From assembly GCA_947259985.1 (NCBI GenBank), contig CAMYOJ010000027.1:1-33437 (forward strand): a stretch of 33,437 bases of DNA. Direction: 5' to 3'. Within the stretch, counting starts at the first letter, position 1; each line of letters begins with the position of its first letter. Made by a program: the position numbers and the translations under genes. Positions 15,683 through 24,179 of the stretch are shown here, in pieces. This stretch comes from an uncultured Woeseiaceae bacterium. Lineage in GTDB: Bacteria > Pseudomonadota > Gammaproteobacteria > Steroidobacterales > Woeseiaceae. A model generated the notes under the pieces. That model ran no database searches and had not been told where the DNA came from. It was given only the letters and a program-made list of their open reading frames with translations.

Positions 15683-16387
15683 ATGATCAAAATCGAAAAG
15701 AAAATCGTTGGCTACGCCGTCAACAAGCCGGCCGAAGAAGAGCAGGCAGCTAAACCCGATTTCAAGCGCGAAGGCGGCGGCGATCGTGCCGAAGTCATTC
15801 GCATGCATGAGAAGCTCGAGCGACCGGAGGTCCTTATCGGTTCAACCTATAAGGTCAAGACCCCGGTTTCCGACCATGCGATGTACGTCACGATCAACGA
15901 CATCATCCTCAACGAGGGCACTGAGCACGAGAAGCGCCGTCCGTTCGAGATCTTCATCAACTCGAAGAACCTCGATCATTACCAGTGGATCGTGGCGCTG
16001 ACTCGCATTATCTCGGCGGTGTTCAGGAAGGGCGGTGACGTAACCTTCCTGGTCGAAGAGCTCAAGGCTGTATTCGACCCGCGTGGTGGCTACTGGCAGA
16101 CCGGTGGCAAATTCATGCCGTCGATCATCGCCGAGCTCGGGCACATTGTCGAAAAGCACCTGATCATGATCGGGCTCATGGCGTCGCCGGAACTGAACGA
16201 GCATCAGAAGAAGGTAATCGCCGAGAAGCGCGCCGAGTTTGAAGAGTCACAGAAGCAACAGGATGCTTTCTCGAAAAGTGACTATCCGGAAGGTGCGCAG
16301 CTGTGCAGCAAGTGCAACACCGTTGCCGTCATCATGATGGACGGCTGCTTGACCTGTCTCAGTTGCGGCGATTCCAAGTGCGGCTAA
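15683..16387 (+). CDS. class II ribonucleotide reductase accessory subunit NrdJb (TSCPD domain)
   Basis: The 234-residue product completes the split class II reductase. Its start ATG touches the stop of nrdJa with no gap (TAA at 15680-15682), so coupling is likely. A TSCPD-type domain covers about 50-165 (VSDHAMYVTINDI through GGKFMPSIIAELGHIV). The C-terminus has a cysteine cluster, CSKCNTV and CLTCLSCGDSKCG, which can bind zinc and supply the dithiol that re-reduces the active site of NrdJa after each turnover. The P. aeruginosa NrdJb has almost the same length. The last 4 nt overlap the convergent amidotransferase gene. Confidence 0.9.
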   Translation: MIKIEKKIVGYAVNKPAEEEQAAKPDFKREGGGDRAEVIRMHEKLERPEVLIGSTYKVKTPVSDHAMYVTINDIILNEGTEHEKRRPFEIFINSKNLDHYQWIVALTRIISAVFRKGGDVTFLVEELKAVFDPRGGYWQTGGKFMPSIIAELGHIVEKHLIMIGLMASPELNEHQKKVIAEKRAEFEESQKQQDAFSKSDYPEGAQLCSKCNTVAVIMMDGCLTCLSCGDSKCG

Positions 16388-17223
16388 ACTAGAGCCTGCG
16401 TGCCGGCCGCTGCGGCCGGCTGTCTTGCCCACACCAGCCCTTTCGTCAAAGCGATAACCTCGCCCTCACCGATGGGTTCCCACGGTTCGTCAGTCAGCGG
16501 CACACTGGCGACGAGCGCCAATTCCTGGGCCACGGGCGCCAGCATGACACCCGACTGAGTCAGGTCGACGGCTTGCTGGTTGCTCGAACGCACCAGCAGG
16601 TGCAGGCCGGGTGGTCGCTCCTCGCCGTCGTCCTGTTTTCTGCGATCCGAATGGACGAAAAGCGTGTCGCCGTCGGAATAGACGAAGTTGAACGGGCCGA
16701 GCGGTCGCAGCCACGCGGCAAAGTCGGCGACAAGCTCCAGGCGCGACTCCACGGTTGGCGTGGTCCCTTTGGCTCGGTCCCAAAGAAGGCCAAGCCGCTG
16801 CAGCAGGGTGCAGAATGCGAGTTCAGAGTCGGTTTCGCCAACCGGTGTAAAGCGAGGTGAGTCGAGACGGCACTGGCGTTTGATGCCGGGCATGTTGCCG
16901 TTATGTGCGAATACGTGCGCACGCCCGCCGAGTTCGCGTTGGAATGGCTGCGTGTTGCGTAGCGCCGGGTCCCCCTGGGTTGCAAGGCGAATGTGCGAGA
17001 GTACGAGATTACTCGGCGGCCCGTTCTCCTCCATGAATCTCACAAGGTCGCTTTCCGCGGCGGGGCTCGATTCACGGAGCAAGAACACGTCACGGTCTTC
17101 GAAGTAGGCAACGCCCCATCCATCTTTGTGGGGACCGTCATGTCCACCGCGCCGGGCCAGGGTTTCCAGCGAGAAACCGACAGTGGTCGGGTACCGGCTC
17201 GACATCGCGAATAGTTCGCACAT
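16384..17223 (-). CDS. YafJ-like class II glutamine amidotransferase
   Basis: The 279-residue product is an N-terminal-nucleophile amidohydrolase of the YafJ/EgtC type. C2 is the catalytic residue after removal of M1 (MCELFAMS). Motifs RGGHDGPHKDGWGVAYF, SHIRLATQGDPALRNTQPF and FAHNGNMPG form the glutaminase pocket and match E. coli YafJ closely. There is no fused synthase domain, so the acceptor is unknown; EgtC, acting in ergothioneine synthesis, is a distant alternative, but no egt genes lie nearby. The gene is convergent with nrdJb (4 nt overlap) and divergent from the HDOD gene. A 14-bp palindrome lies 9 bases upstream of its start. Confidence 0.87.
   Translation of the reverse strand: MCELFAMSSRYPTTVGFSLETLARRGGHDGPHKDGWGVAYFEDRDVFLLRESSPAAESDLVRFMEENGPPSNLVLSHIRLATQGDPALRNTQPFQRELGGRAHVFAHNGNMPGIKRQCRLDSPRFTPVGETDSELAFCTLLQRLGLLWDRAKGTTPTVESRLELVADFAAWLRPLGPFNFVYSDGDTLFVHSDRRKQDDGEERPPGLHLLVRSSNQQAVDLTQSGVMLAPVAQELALVASVPLTDEPWEPIGEGEVIALTKGLVWARQPAAAAGTQALV
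16402..16420. terminator. strong GC hairpin at the convergent nrdJb/amidotransferase end
   Basis: GCCGGCCG (16402-16409) and CGGCCGGC (16413-16420) form a perfect 8-bp stem with a 3-base loop, 15 bases after the nrdJb stop. It lies inside the alanine-rich C-terminal codons of the amidotransferase. There is no T run on the plus side (tgtcttg follows), so termination ability is uncertain. Confidence 0.35.
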
Positions 17224-17413
17224 GCTTTCAATTACTCACGAGTAACACACTCGGGCAAAGTATTAGCACATAGATATGTGGAATTCGACCGACTGCGTAG
17301 CAGGCGGTCGATTTACCCCCAATGTCGGTCGTCAGCGTAGCCAAAGTCTCAATTTTCGGAGGATACTGCCGATAAACAGTCGAACGGATCCAGAAATTTG
17401 TAGGATTGGCGAT
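17224..17413. promoter_or_regulatory. divergent control region with two strong dyads
   Basis: This 190-base gap separates the amidotransferase and HDOD genes. Dyad 1 is TTACTC-ac-GAGTAA (17232-17245), next to the amidotransferase start. Dyad 2 is TCGACCG (17285-17291) with CGGTCGA (17305-17311) plus inner CTGC/GCAG and a 3-base loop: 11 pairs and one mismatch. Dyad 2 could be an operator or a hairpin in a leader. tagga at 17401-17405 is a reasonable ribosome site for the HDOD gene, 8 nt from its ATG. Confidence 0.5.
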
Positions 17414-18265
17414 ATGTCTGCAGAAGCAATGCAAGCCGCTGCCGGTTTTGTGCAGCAACTTGCGGGGGACCTCAACCGGGGCGACCTCGAATTACCCATG
17501 TTCCCGGACTCGGTTGTCCGGATTCAACGAGCGTTCGGAGTCGAAGAAGTCGATATTGATGAAATCGTTCGGATTATCAGCTCGGATCCTGCAATAGTGG
17601 CGCGCGTTCTCCAGCTCTCGAACTCCGCCGCAATTCGTGGGGCTGTGGAGATAACCGAGGTTCGCCAGGCCGTGATTCGCATGGGCAACAAACTTGTCCA
17701 GAGTTCTGTCGTTGCTTTCGCGCTGCGCCAGGCCGAAAAGAGCGCGGAGCTTTCGGAAGAATCGCGAACAGTGCTCAAGTCGATATGGGAGGAAAGTGTC
17801 GAACTCGCTGCGAGGTGCTACGTAATAGCGAAGCATTACACCAGGCTCAATGCCGACGAAGCGCTTCTGACAGGTCTGCTAAGCGTGCTGGGAAGACTCT
17901 ATATCTTCTCGAAATCCCAGGAGTTCGGGACGATCGATTACAGCGAGTTGGAACCGATACTTGCCGATTGGCACCCGGCCATCAGCAAAGCGATTGCGGA
18001 GAGCTGGGACATGTCCGAAGAACTCGTAAATGCCCTGGAAACGCAACTCGAGACGAATCCGCCGTTACAGGAATCGGCATCGTTGGCTGAAGTACTCTGC
18101 GCGGCGAGATTGATCCTGCAACACAGCCTGTCGGGCGATCCATTGGATGCGCAAGAGTATCCGCTGTTGCAGCGGCTCTGCATCGCCACTCATGACGACG
18201 GCTCCGGGATGCTGGATGACCACGCCGCTGCTATTGACGAAATTCGCCAGGGATTGAGAGGCTAG
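17414..18265 (+). CDS. HDOD domain protein
   Basis: The 283-residue product is an HDOD-family protein, a signalling domain related to HD phosphohydrolases that usually lacks the metal ligands. Residues about 20-215 carry the domain: LPMFPDSVVRIQRAF, IISSDPAIVARVLQLSNSAAIRG, the AVIRMGNKLVQSSVVAFAL segment, then WEESVELAARCYVIAKHY and ALLTGLLSVLGRLYIF, where a true HD enzyme would have HDIG. No receiver or output domain is attached. The frame opens at 17276, but ATG 17414 (MSAEAMQ) has a ribosome site and removes a non-conserved 46-residue lead that contains a hairpin. HDOD proteins often act in stress or surface-behaviour signalling; the role here is unknown. Confidence 0.85.
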   Translation: MSAEAMQAAAGFVQQLAGDLNRGDLELPMFPDSVVRIQRAFGVEEVDIDEIVRIISSDPAIVARVLQLSNSAAIRGAVEITEVRQAVIRMGNKLVQSSVVAFALRQAEKSAELSEESRTVLKSIWEESVELAARCYVIAKHYTRLNADEALLTGLLSVLGRLYIFSKSQEFGTIDYSELEPILADWHPAISKAIAESWDMSEELVNALETQLETNPPLQESASLAEVLCAARLILQHSLSGDPLDAQEYPLLQRLCIATHDDGSGMLDDHAAAIDEIRQGLRG

Positions 18266-18563
18266 AGAACGACACCATCGCGTTTGTCTTCCATGTTCGC
18301 TGCGACCGCCGCCATCGCGTCAGGGAGCGGCGGTGTGTTTGACTATGGCCGGATTCACTCCTACAGTCGTGGGCAAATTCCGCCAGAGATTCCTCTTGCA
18401 TCCGAATCGCGCCACCAGCACATTGTTCTCGAATTTTCTGTTGCTTCCGGTCGAGCTCACTCGTCTGATCAAGACCCAAAGTCGCGAGAATCTGACTGCG
18501 ACCGTACAAGCAAGACATAGGCAGTGTGGAGAGGCCCAACAGTGTCGATCCATCGATATCCCA
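18266..18563. other. 298-base region with no supported gene
   Basis: Open frames here lack family similarity or ribosome sites. The frame of the downstream methyltransferase stays open back to 18333, so an N-terminal extension of up to 77 residues is possible but has atypical composition. An inverted repeat ACCGCC (18305-18310)/GGCGGT (18329-18334) followed by gtgttt might end HDOD transcription. I see no clear promoter. Confidence 0.45.
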
Positions 18564-19436
18564 ATGGGCCGGACGTCCGACAAAGTTGCATTATCACCCC
18601 AGGCCTTTTTCGAACTTGGCTACAAGCCTGGTGACCCGGTGCAGTTCCACTACGATGGCGGGCAGCTGGACATCACACCCCTGGAAACCCGTCTACCGGA
18701 CCGGACTGATGACTGTGAGATCGATGCTGCAGGCGTCAAGATTCCGCCTGCCTGGCTGATCCAGGCATTCACCGGGGCACCGGATACCATCGACCACATC
18801 GAGAGTGGAAAGCGCTCCGCCGATTACTACGTTGATCTCTACAATCGGCTCTGCGGCAACTACGATAATGTCGAGCGCGTCCTGGATTTTGGCTGCGGAT
18901 GTGGCCGGGTATTGTCACGCATGCCCAGCAGCGGAGGTGCGAGGTACTTCGGCATAGATCTGCACGAAACGGCATTGGAGTGGCTTCGAAAGACGATGCC
19001 CGAAGGCACGTTTTCAGCCGGCTCCGCAATGCCGCCTGTTGACATCGAAGCACAGGAATTCGACCTGATTTATTCTGTGTCTGTGCTGACTCACCTGAAC
19101 CGGGAACAAGAGGGCGCATGGCTCGACGAATGGCACAGATTGCTCAAGGTCGGCGGGTTCGTTATCGCAACCTTTCGGGCAGAGGATTGGGTGGACCGGT
19201 TCACTCTCGAGAGACAGAAAATGGCGATTCGAAAATCCTGGAGCGAAGGCGACGGATTCTGTTATCAAAAGCACCGCTACTGGGAAGGCATCTTTCCCGA
19301 GTTTTATGCAGGCACGTATCAGACCATCGATTACGTCCGATCGAATTGGGGAAAGCGATTTGAGATCCTGGCCATCGTCCCTCCTGCGGACTCACCAAAT
19401 GAGCAAAATACGGTAGTCATGAGAAAGAGGTCATAA
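18564..19436 (+). CDS. class I SAM-dependent methyltransferase with AbrB-like N-terminal segment
   Basis: From the ATG at 18564 the product has 290 residues. Motif I, VLDFGCGCGRVLSRM, begins near residue 111 and is followed by YFGIDLHETALEWL (ribose-binding acid) and FDLIYSVSVLTHL. The segment IPPAWLIQAF before the core is typical of a methyltransferase family often found in polysaccharide loci. The first ~40 residues (KVALSPQAFFELGYKPGD, then GGQLDITPLE) resemble a SpoVT/AbrB swapped-hairpin domain, unusual for such an enzyme. No clear ribosome site is seen; the frame is open back to 18333, so the start is uncertain. Downstream genes are TMTC-like, hldE and waaA, hinting at surface-glycan modification; this is inference. 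Confidence 0.78.
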   Translation: MGRTSDKVALSPQAFFELGYKPGDPVQFHYDGGQLDITPLETRLPDRTDDCEIDAAGVKIPPAWLIQAFTGAPDTIDHIESGKRSADYYVDLYNRLCGNYDNVERVLDFGCGCGRVLSRMPSSGGARYFGIDLHETALEWLRKTMPEGTFSAGSAMPPVDIEAQEFDLIYSVSVLTHLNREQEGAWLDEWHRLLKVGGFVIATFRAEDWVDRFTLERQKMAIRKSWSEGDGFCYQKHRYWEGIFPEFYAGTYQTIDYVRSNWGKRFEILAIVPPADSPNEQNTVVMRKRS

Positions 19437-19452
19437 TCGTCATAGTGACGAT
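19436..19452. terminator. hairpin directly after the methyltransferase gene
   Basis: ATCGTCA (19436-19442), loop tag, TGACGAT (19446-19452): a perfect 7-bp stem beginning at the last base of the stop codon. No T run follows (cctgtctg), so it may protect mRNA or attenuate rather than terminate. Confidence 0.35.
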
Positions 19453-19498
19453 CCTGTCTGCTCTGGATTTGCTCGCGGGCCGCGGTTAAGCTTGCCGC

Positions 19499-21430
19499 GT
19501 GCCGAATTTGCCCAACGCCGCGGCGACAAGACGCCACCCCTTCTTTGCCGTCGCCGTGATTTCCGCGGTGTTTGCGGTCACCGTCATCTGCTATTGGCCG
19601 TCGTTGAATGGACCTTTCATGTTCGACGACGTTCCGAACCTCGAGCTGCTGGGTGACCGCGGTGGGCTGAACTCCGTCGATACCTACGTGGAATTTATTT
19701 CGAGCGCGAAGGCGGGCCCCCTCGGCCGCCCATTGAGCCTCGTCAGTTTCACGCTCAATGGCCAAAACTGGCCGACCGACGCGCGACCTTTTCGCGTCAC
19801 AAACCTGATCATACATCTCGTCAACGGCTTACTCGTATTGCTGCTGGCGCGGTCGATTCTCGCAACGCAGTATGACGATCAAACCGCCTTGAAACTCGGG
19901 CTGGTTTGCATGGCCCTGTGGATCCTGCACCCGCTGCTAGTGTCGAGCACGGCTTACGTCATTCAGCGCATGACGCAGTTAGCCAGCCTCTTCGTCATGA
20001 CCGGGCTGCTTTGCTATTTGCGCGGTCGAAGTGTGCTGGCCGAGTCACCATGGCGCGGCTGGACCTGGATTGTAGTGGGTATGGGCGTCAGCGGGACACT
20101 GGCCGTGCTGAGCAAGGAGACCGGCGTTCTGCTGCCACTGTACGCCCTGGTCATGGAACTGACGTTGTTCGATCGTAAGCCGCTCCTGCTCCGTCACAGG
20201 CGCGGTCTGATCGTACTGCTCTGCGCGCCTTTGCTGTTGACGCTGGGATACCTGGTATCCGTCTGGGATGGATTGCATTTCGGCTTTGAATTTCGGCCTT
20301 ACTCGATGAAGGAGCGGTTCCTTACCCAGAGCGTGGTGATCGTCGAGTACCTGAGGCAGATTTTTGCACCGGCCTTGTCGGGCCTCGGCTTTGTCCACGA
20401 CGATTTTCCGATTTCTACAAGCTTGTTGCGCCCTCCCGCAACTCTCGTCAGCGTTATCGGCATTGCGGCACTGGCTATTCTGGCAATCTGGCGTCGCAGG
20501 AAATGGCCGATTGTGAGCTTCGGAATACTCTGGTTCCTGGCTGGCCACAGCCTCGAAGCCGGCCCGTTCGCCCTGGAGCTTTATTTCGACCATCGCAACT
20601 ACCTGCCGCTGATTGGGCCAGTTGTCCTGGTGTGTTCCGTGATTCCGTTGCTGCCGGACCAGCTGCGTCGCGTCGTCCCGCTTGTCCTGGTCCTTTTCTT
20701 CTGCCTTGAGGGGTTCCTTACCTGGCAAAGCGCAAGGCTCTGGAGCGACCCGGATCTCATGATGCGCGTTGCCCTAGTCGATCATCCGGACTCGCTGCGT
20801 GCCCAGCAACACGTGGCGAACATGCATATTTCGGCCGGCCAGTACGAACAGGCGCTGGAAGCACAACGGTCTATCGCCAGGAATTTCCCGGACCACACGT
20901 CCACGCGGCTCAGCATCCTGAACTTGCAGTGCCATAACGGGACGCTAAGGCCGGAGCAGGTCGTCGCGACCCAGTCGTACGTCGAGAGCGGCGTCCACGA
21001 TTATCAGCTGGTAAGTTTTTTCGGGACGCTGTTGTCGACGGCAACGCGCGGGACATGCAGCACATTCAGCCTGGTCGATCTTCAGGAAACCCTGGATGCA
21101 GTGCTGCGAAACCCCATCATGGTCAGGAATGCCCAGACGCTGGGGGCAGCTCATTACTTCAAGGGCGTTGCCTACGAACGAGCCGGGCAGCTGGACGCAG
21201 CGGTGGAACAACTGGACCAGTCTTACGATGCCCGGCCGGAGATCGACATTCCGTTGCAACAGGTCGTCTGGCTCCTGTCGCAGGGCAGGACGGACGAGGC
21301 CGAGAGATACCTTGACGTTGCAAGGCAATACCTGAGCAAGCACACCTGGAGGCGAGGCCTCCGCGAGGCCGATCTGCAGGCATTCCAGCAACAGATCGAC
21401 CAGGCCCGCCGCCCGATGAGAAATCAATAG
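19499..21430 (+). CDS. TMTC-like polytopic membrane protein with C-terminal TPRs (predicted GT-C glycosyltransferase)
   Basis: The 643-residue product has many hydrophobic helices through about residue 420, then a soluble helical tail. Hallmarks of the TMTC/DUF1736-like family are visible: FDDVPN (D43-D44, the GT-C acidic motif in the first loop), GRPLSLVSFTLN, RVTNLIIHLVNGLLVLLLAR, YVIQRMTQLASLFVM, LSKETGVLLPLYALVMEL and FDHRNYLPLIG. The tail has TPR-like helices (HVANMHISAGQYEQALEAQ and GVAYERAGQLDAAVEQLDQ). Eukaryotic TMTCs are O-mannosyltransferases using dolichyl-phosphate mannose; the bacterial donor and acceptor are unknown. The start is a GTG, the first possible after an in-frame stop at 19487. 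It precedes hldE by 42 nt, consistent with an envelope-glycan operon. Confidence 0.8.
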   Translation: MPNLPNAAATRRHPFFAVAVISAVFAVTVICYWPSLNGPFMFDDVPNLELLGDRGGLNSVDTYVEFISSAKAGPLGRPLSLVSFTLNGQNWPTDARPFRVTNLIIHLVNGLLVLLLARSILATQYDDQTALKLGLVCMALWILHPLLVSSTAYVIQRMTQLASLFVMTGLLCYLRGRSVLAESPWRGWTWIVVGMGVSGTLAVLSKETGVLLPLYALVMELTLFDRKPLLLRHRRGLIVLLCAPLLLTLGYLVSVWDGLHFGFEFRPYSMKERFLTQSVVIVEYLRQIFAPALSGLGFVHDDFPISTSLLRPPATLVSVIGIAALAILAIWRRRKWPIVSFGILWFLAGHSLEAGPFALELYFDHRNYLPLIGPVVLVCSVIPLLPDQLRRVVPLVLVLFFCLEGFLTWQSARLWSDPDLMMRVALVDHPDSLRAQQHVANMHISAGQYEQALEAQRSIARNFPDHTSTRLSILNLQCHNGTLRPEQVVATQSYVESGVHDYQLVSFFGTLLSTATRGTCSTFSLVDLQETLDAVLRNPIMVRNAQTLGAAHYFKGVAYERAGQLDAAVEQLDQSYDARPEIDIPLQQVVWLLSQGRTDEAERYLDVARQYLSKHTWRRGLREADLQAFQQQIDQARRPMRNQ

Positions 21431-21472
21431 GGCTTCTACGCCCACAAATGGCGATCGTGTTAAAGTCCGCGC

Positions 21473-22891
21473 GTGACAATATCAATACCTGATTTCTCCA
21501 AGACCCACGTTGTTGTCGTGGGCGATGTGATGCTCGACCGTTACCTGTTTGGTTCGACGGGCCGCATCTCGCCTGAGGCACCCGTACCCGTGGTGCATGT
21601 TCATGAGACTGACGATCGTCCGGGTGGCGCCGCGAATGTGGCAGTGAACCTCGCCAGCCTCGGTGCATCGACGCGCCTGGTCGGCGTCGTTGGTGAAGAC
21701 GCCGCCGCAAAGGATCTTGAGAATATCCTGGGTCAGCGTGACATCGACTGCGATTTCGCGCGTGCTTCAGACCGCCCCACGATCACAAAGACACGAGTGC
21801 AGAGTCGCGGTCAGCAACTCATACGACTCGACCAGGAAAATGCGGTGGCGATGCCGGGCGATGCCGTGGTCGGCGCGCTCGGAAGATCGGTGAAAAAGGC
21901 CGGGGCAGTCGTGCTTTCCGATTACGGCAAAGGGGCGCTGTCTGAAGTCCGACAGCTGATCTCCCTGTGTCAGGACTCGGGCGTGCCCGTGCTGGTCGAC
22001 CCGAAAGGCACCGACTTCGACAAGTACAGTGGCGCGTCCCTGCTGACGCCGAATCAATCGGAGTTCGAGGCCGTCGCCGGCGTGTGTGACAGCGATGAGG
22101 AACTCGTCACACGTGCCCGTGCAATGGTCGACGACCTGGACCTCGCCGCGCTGCTCGTGACACGCAGCGAAAAGGGCATGCTGCTCATCGAGGCCGGCGC
22201 CGAACCGGTGTTTCTGTCAACGCAAGCGCGCGAGGTCTACGATGTGACAGGCGCCGGCGATACCGTAATCGCGACGCTGGCGGCCGCAGTTGCCAGCGGC
22301 CAGAATCTGCCGTCAGCTGCAGCCCTGGCTAACCTGGCAGCCGGACTCGTGGTCAGGAAGATCGGTGTAGCCACGGTGACGCCCGGTGAAATCAGTGCGG
22401 CGCTGCATCAGCGTGGCCAGGGCGGCAGAGGGCTCGTCAGCGTCGAGGAACTCCTCGCGCTTGTCGAAGAATCTCACGATCGCAATGAGCGCGTCATCAT
22501 GACGAATGGCTGCTTCGATGTCTTGCACGCCGGGCACGTCGCGTATCTCGAGGAGGCCAAGAGCCTGGGTGACCGGTTGATCGTCGCTGTCAACGATGAC
22601 GACTCGGTCAGGCGTCTCAAGGGTGAGTCGCGTCCCATCAATGCCCTCGAGGATCGCTTGCTCGTGCTCGCGGGTCTTGCCGCCGTCGACTGGGTGGTTC
22701 CATTTTCCGAGGACACACCTGCATCGCTGATCTCGCAGTTACTGCCTGACGTACTCGTCAAGGGCGGCGACTACAAACCGGACGAAATCGCAGGAGCGAA
22801 GGATGTCCTGAATAACGGTGGCGAGGTCAGGGTACTTACTTTCCGTGACGGGCATTCGTCGAGTCGCATCATCGAGCAAATGCGTGACTGA
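21473..22891 (+). CDS. hldE: bifunctional D-glycero-beta-D-manno-heptose-7-phosphate kinase / heptose-1-phosphate adenylyltransferase
   Basis: HldE makes ADP-heptose for the LPS inner core: the kinase half phosphorylates heptose 7-phosphate at C1 and the second half adenylates heptose 1-phosphate. The 472-residue length equals the usual fused enzyme (E. coli 477). The kinase part (about 1-320) begins VVVVGDVMLDRYLFGSTGRI and has the PfkB motif DVTGAGD (257-263, catalytic D263). The nucleotidyltransferase part starts near 340 with TNGCFDVLHAGHVAYLEEA (HxGH motif) and VKGGDYKPDEIAG. The start is a GTG with no clear ribosome site. waaA follows after 13 nt, giving an LPS-core pair. Confidence 0.95.
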   Translation: MTISIPDFSKTHVVVVGDVMLDRYLFGSTGRISPEAPVPVVHVHETDDRPGGAANVAVNLASLGASTRLVGVVGEDAAAKDLENILGQRDIDCDFARASDRPTITKTRVQSRGQQLIRLDQENAVAMPGDAVVGALGRSVKKAGAVVLSDYGKGALSEVRQLISLCQDSGVPVLVDPKGTDFDKYSGASLLTPNQSEFEAVAGVCDSDEELVTRARAMVDDLDLAALLVTRSEKGMLLIEAGAEPVFLSTQAREVYDVTGAGDTVIATLAAAVASGQNLPSAAALANLAAGLVVRKIGVATVTPGEISAALHQRGQGGRGLVSVEELLALVEESHDRNERVIMTNGCFDVLHAGHVAYLEEAKSLGDRLIVAVNDDDSVRRLKGESRPINALEDRLLVLAGLAAVDWVVPFSEDTPASLISQLLPDVLVKGGDYKPDEIAGAKDVLNNGGEVRVLTFRDGHSSSRIIEQMRD

Positions 22892-22904
22892 TGCCTGAGT
22901 AGTC

Positions 22905-24179
22905 GTGCGCTTCTTTTACAACCTGCTAAGTTACCTGGCGTTGCTCCCGTACGCGGGCCTGTTTGTATTCCGCAGCATAGTGAATCGCACTTACCGGGTG
23001 AACCTGGGACAGCGCTTCGGATTCGGGTATCCGAAAATCGCCGCCTCTATCTGGGTACACGCGGTCTCCGTGGGCGAGGTACAGGCGGCGCTGCCACTCA
23101 TCAGGGCGCTTCAAGAGCGCTATCCGGCCAAACGCTTGCTGGTAACGACCGTCACGCCGACAGGCGCTGCGCGTGTCAGGGTCGCGTTTGGCGACAGCGT
23201 CGAGCACAGCTATATTCCGTTCGAGTTTCCGTACGCGATCAAGCGTTTTTTCGCCGCCGTTAATCCAGCTGCCGCGCTGGTCATGGAGACCGAAATATGG
23301 CCCAATCTTTACCGCGCCTGCGGCGACCGCGACATCCCCTTGATACTGGTCAGCGCCAGGATCTCGCCGCGCTCGGTGCCCAACTACAAGCGACTGTTGC
23401 CGCTTATCCGCAAGACGCTGTCGTACGGCATTATCATTGCGGCGCAAAGCCGGTCGGACGCGGATCGTTTCCTGTTGCTTGGGGCCGCTCCCGAACGCAC
23501 CACAGTGATGGGCAATATCAAGTTCGACGTGCAGTTGCCGGCGCAAACGTCGGAACGAGGCGCCAGGCTGCGTAACGAAGTGATCGGTGAGCGACCTGTC
23601 TGGATAGCCGCGAGTACTCATCGCGGTGAGGAGCGTCAGGTACTCGATGCACACAGGATGTTGCTCGAGCGACATCCGAACGCGCTGCTGATCCTCGTGC
23701 CTCGTCACCCGGAACGTTTCGCCGACGTTCGTCAGCTCGTCGAGAAGTGCGGTCTCGAGGTGGTATCGAGAACCGAGGGACAGGCCTGTGCAGCGTCGAC
23801 CCAGGTACTGCTCGGCGACACGATGGGCGAGATGCCACTGTTTTTCGCCGCAAGTGACGTTGCCTTCATCGCGGGAAGTCTCGTGCCGATCGGCGGTCAC
23901 AACCTGCTCGAGCCGGCAGCGCAAGGCCTGCCCATTATCACCGGGCCACACAATTTCAATGCACAGGAGATCGCCGACCTGTTCGTCGAATCAGGTGCGT
24001 GCCGAATGGTCAGGGACTGGCAGGAGCTGGCCGCGACTGTCGGCGAGTTACTCGATGGACCAGACCGTCGAGCTGAACTGGGCAGCAACGCATTGGCCCT
24101 GCTCGAGCAGAACCGCGGTGCCCTCGCGCGCTTGCTGGTGTTGCTTGATCCGTTGCTTGACGAGCGGCAGGGCGCCTAG
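22905..24179 (+). CDS. waaA: 3-deoxy-D-manno-octulosonic acid (Kdo) transferase
   Basis: WaaA (KdtA) adds Kdo to lipid IVA at the cytoplasmic face of the inner membrane. The 424-residue product has an N-terminal membrane anchor (MRFFYNLLSYLALLPYAGLF) and the GT30 domain: IWVHAVSVGEVQAALPLI with the catalytic glutamate at E58, METEIWPNL, PLILVSARISPRS, TVMGNIKFDV, LVPRHPERF, and the nucleotide-binding FIAGSLVPIGGHNLLEPAA. The start is a GTG at 22905, 13 nt after the hldE stop. It is the third gene in a row here with a GTG start. The final 4 nt overlap tolC on the opposite strand. Confidence 0.95.
   Translation: MRFFYNLLSYLALLPYAGLFVFRSIVNRTYRVNLGQRFGFGYPKIAASIWVHAVSVGEVQAALPLIRALQERYPAKRLLVTTVTPTGAARVRVAFGDSVEHSYIPFEFPYAIKRFFAAVNPAAALVMETEIWPNLYRACGDRDIPLILVSARISPRSVPNYKRLLPLIRKTLSYGIIIAAQSRSDADRFLLLGAAPERTTVMGNIKFDVQLPAQTSERGARLRNEVIGERPVWIAASTHRGEERQVLDAHRMLLERHPNALLILVPRHPERFADVRQLVEKCGLEVVSRTEGQACAASTQVLLGDTMGEMPLFFAASDVAFIAGSLVPIGGHNLLEPAAQGLPIITGPHNFNAQEIADLFVESGACRMVRDWQELAATVGELLDGPDRRAELGSNALALLEQNRGALARLLVLLDPLLDERQGA

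Noticed and set aside
16402..16420. Definite rho-independent terminator for nrdJb
   Set aside because: The stem is strong but no U tract follows, and it is also coding sequence; kept only as a low-confidence hairpin.
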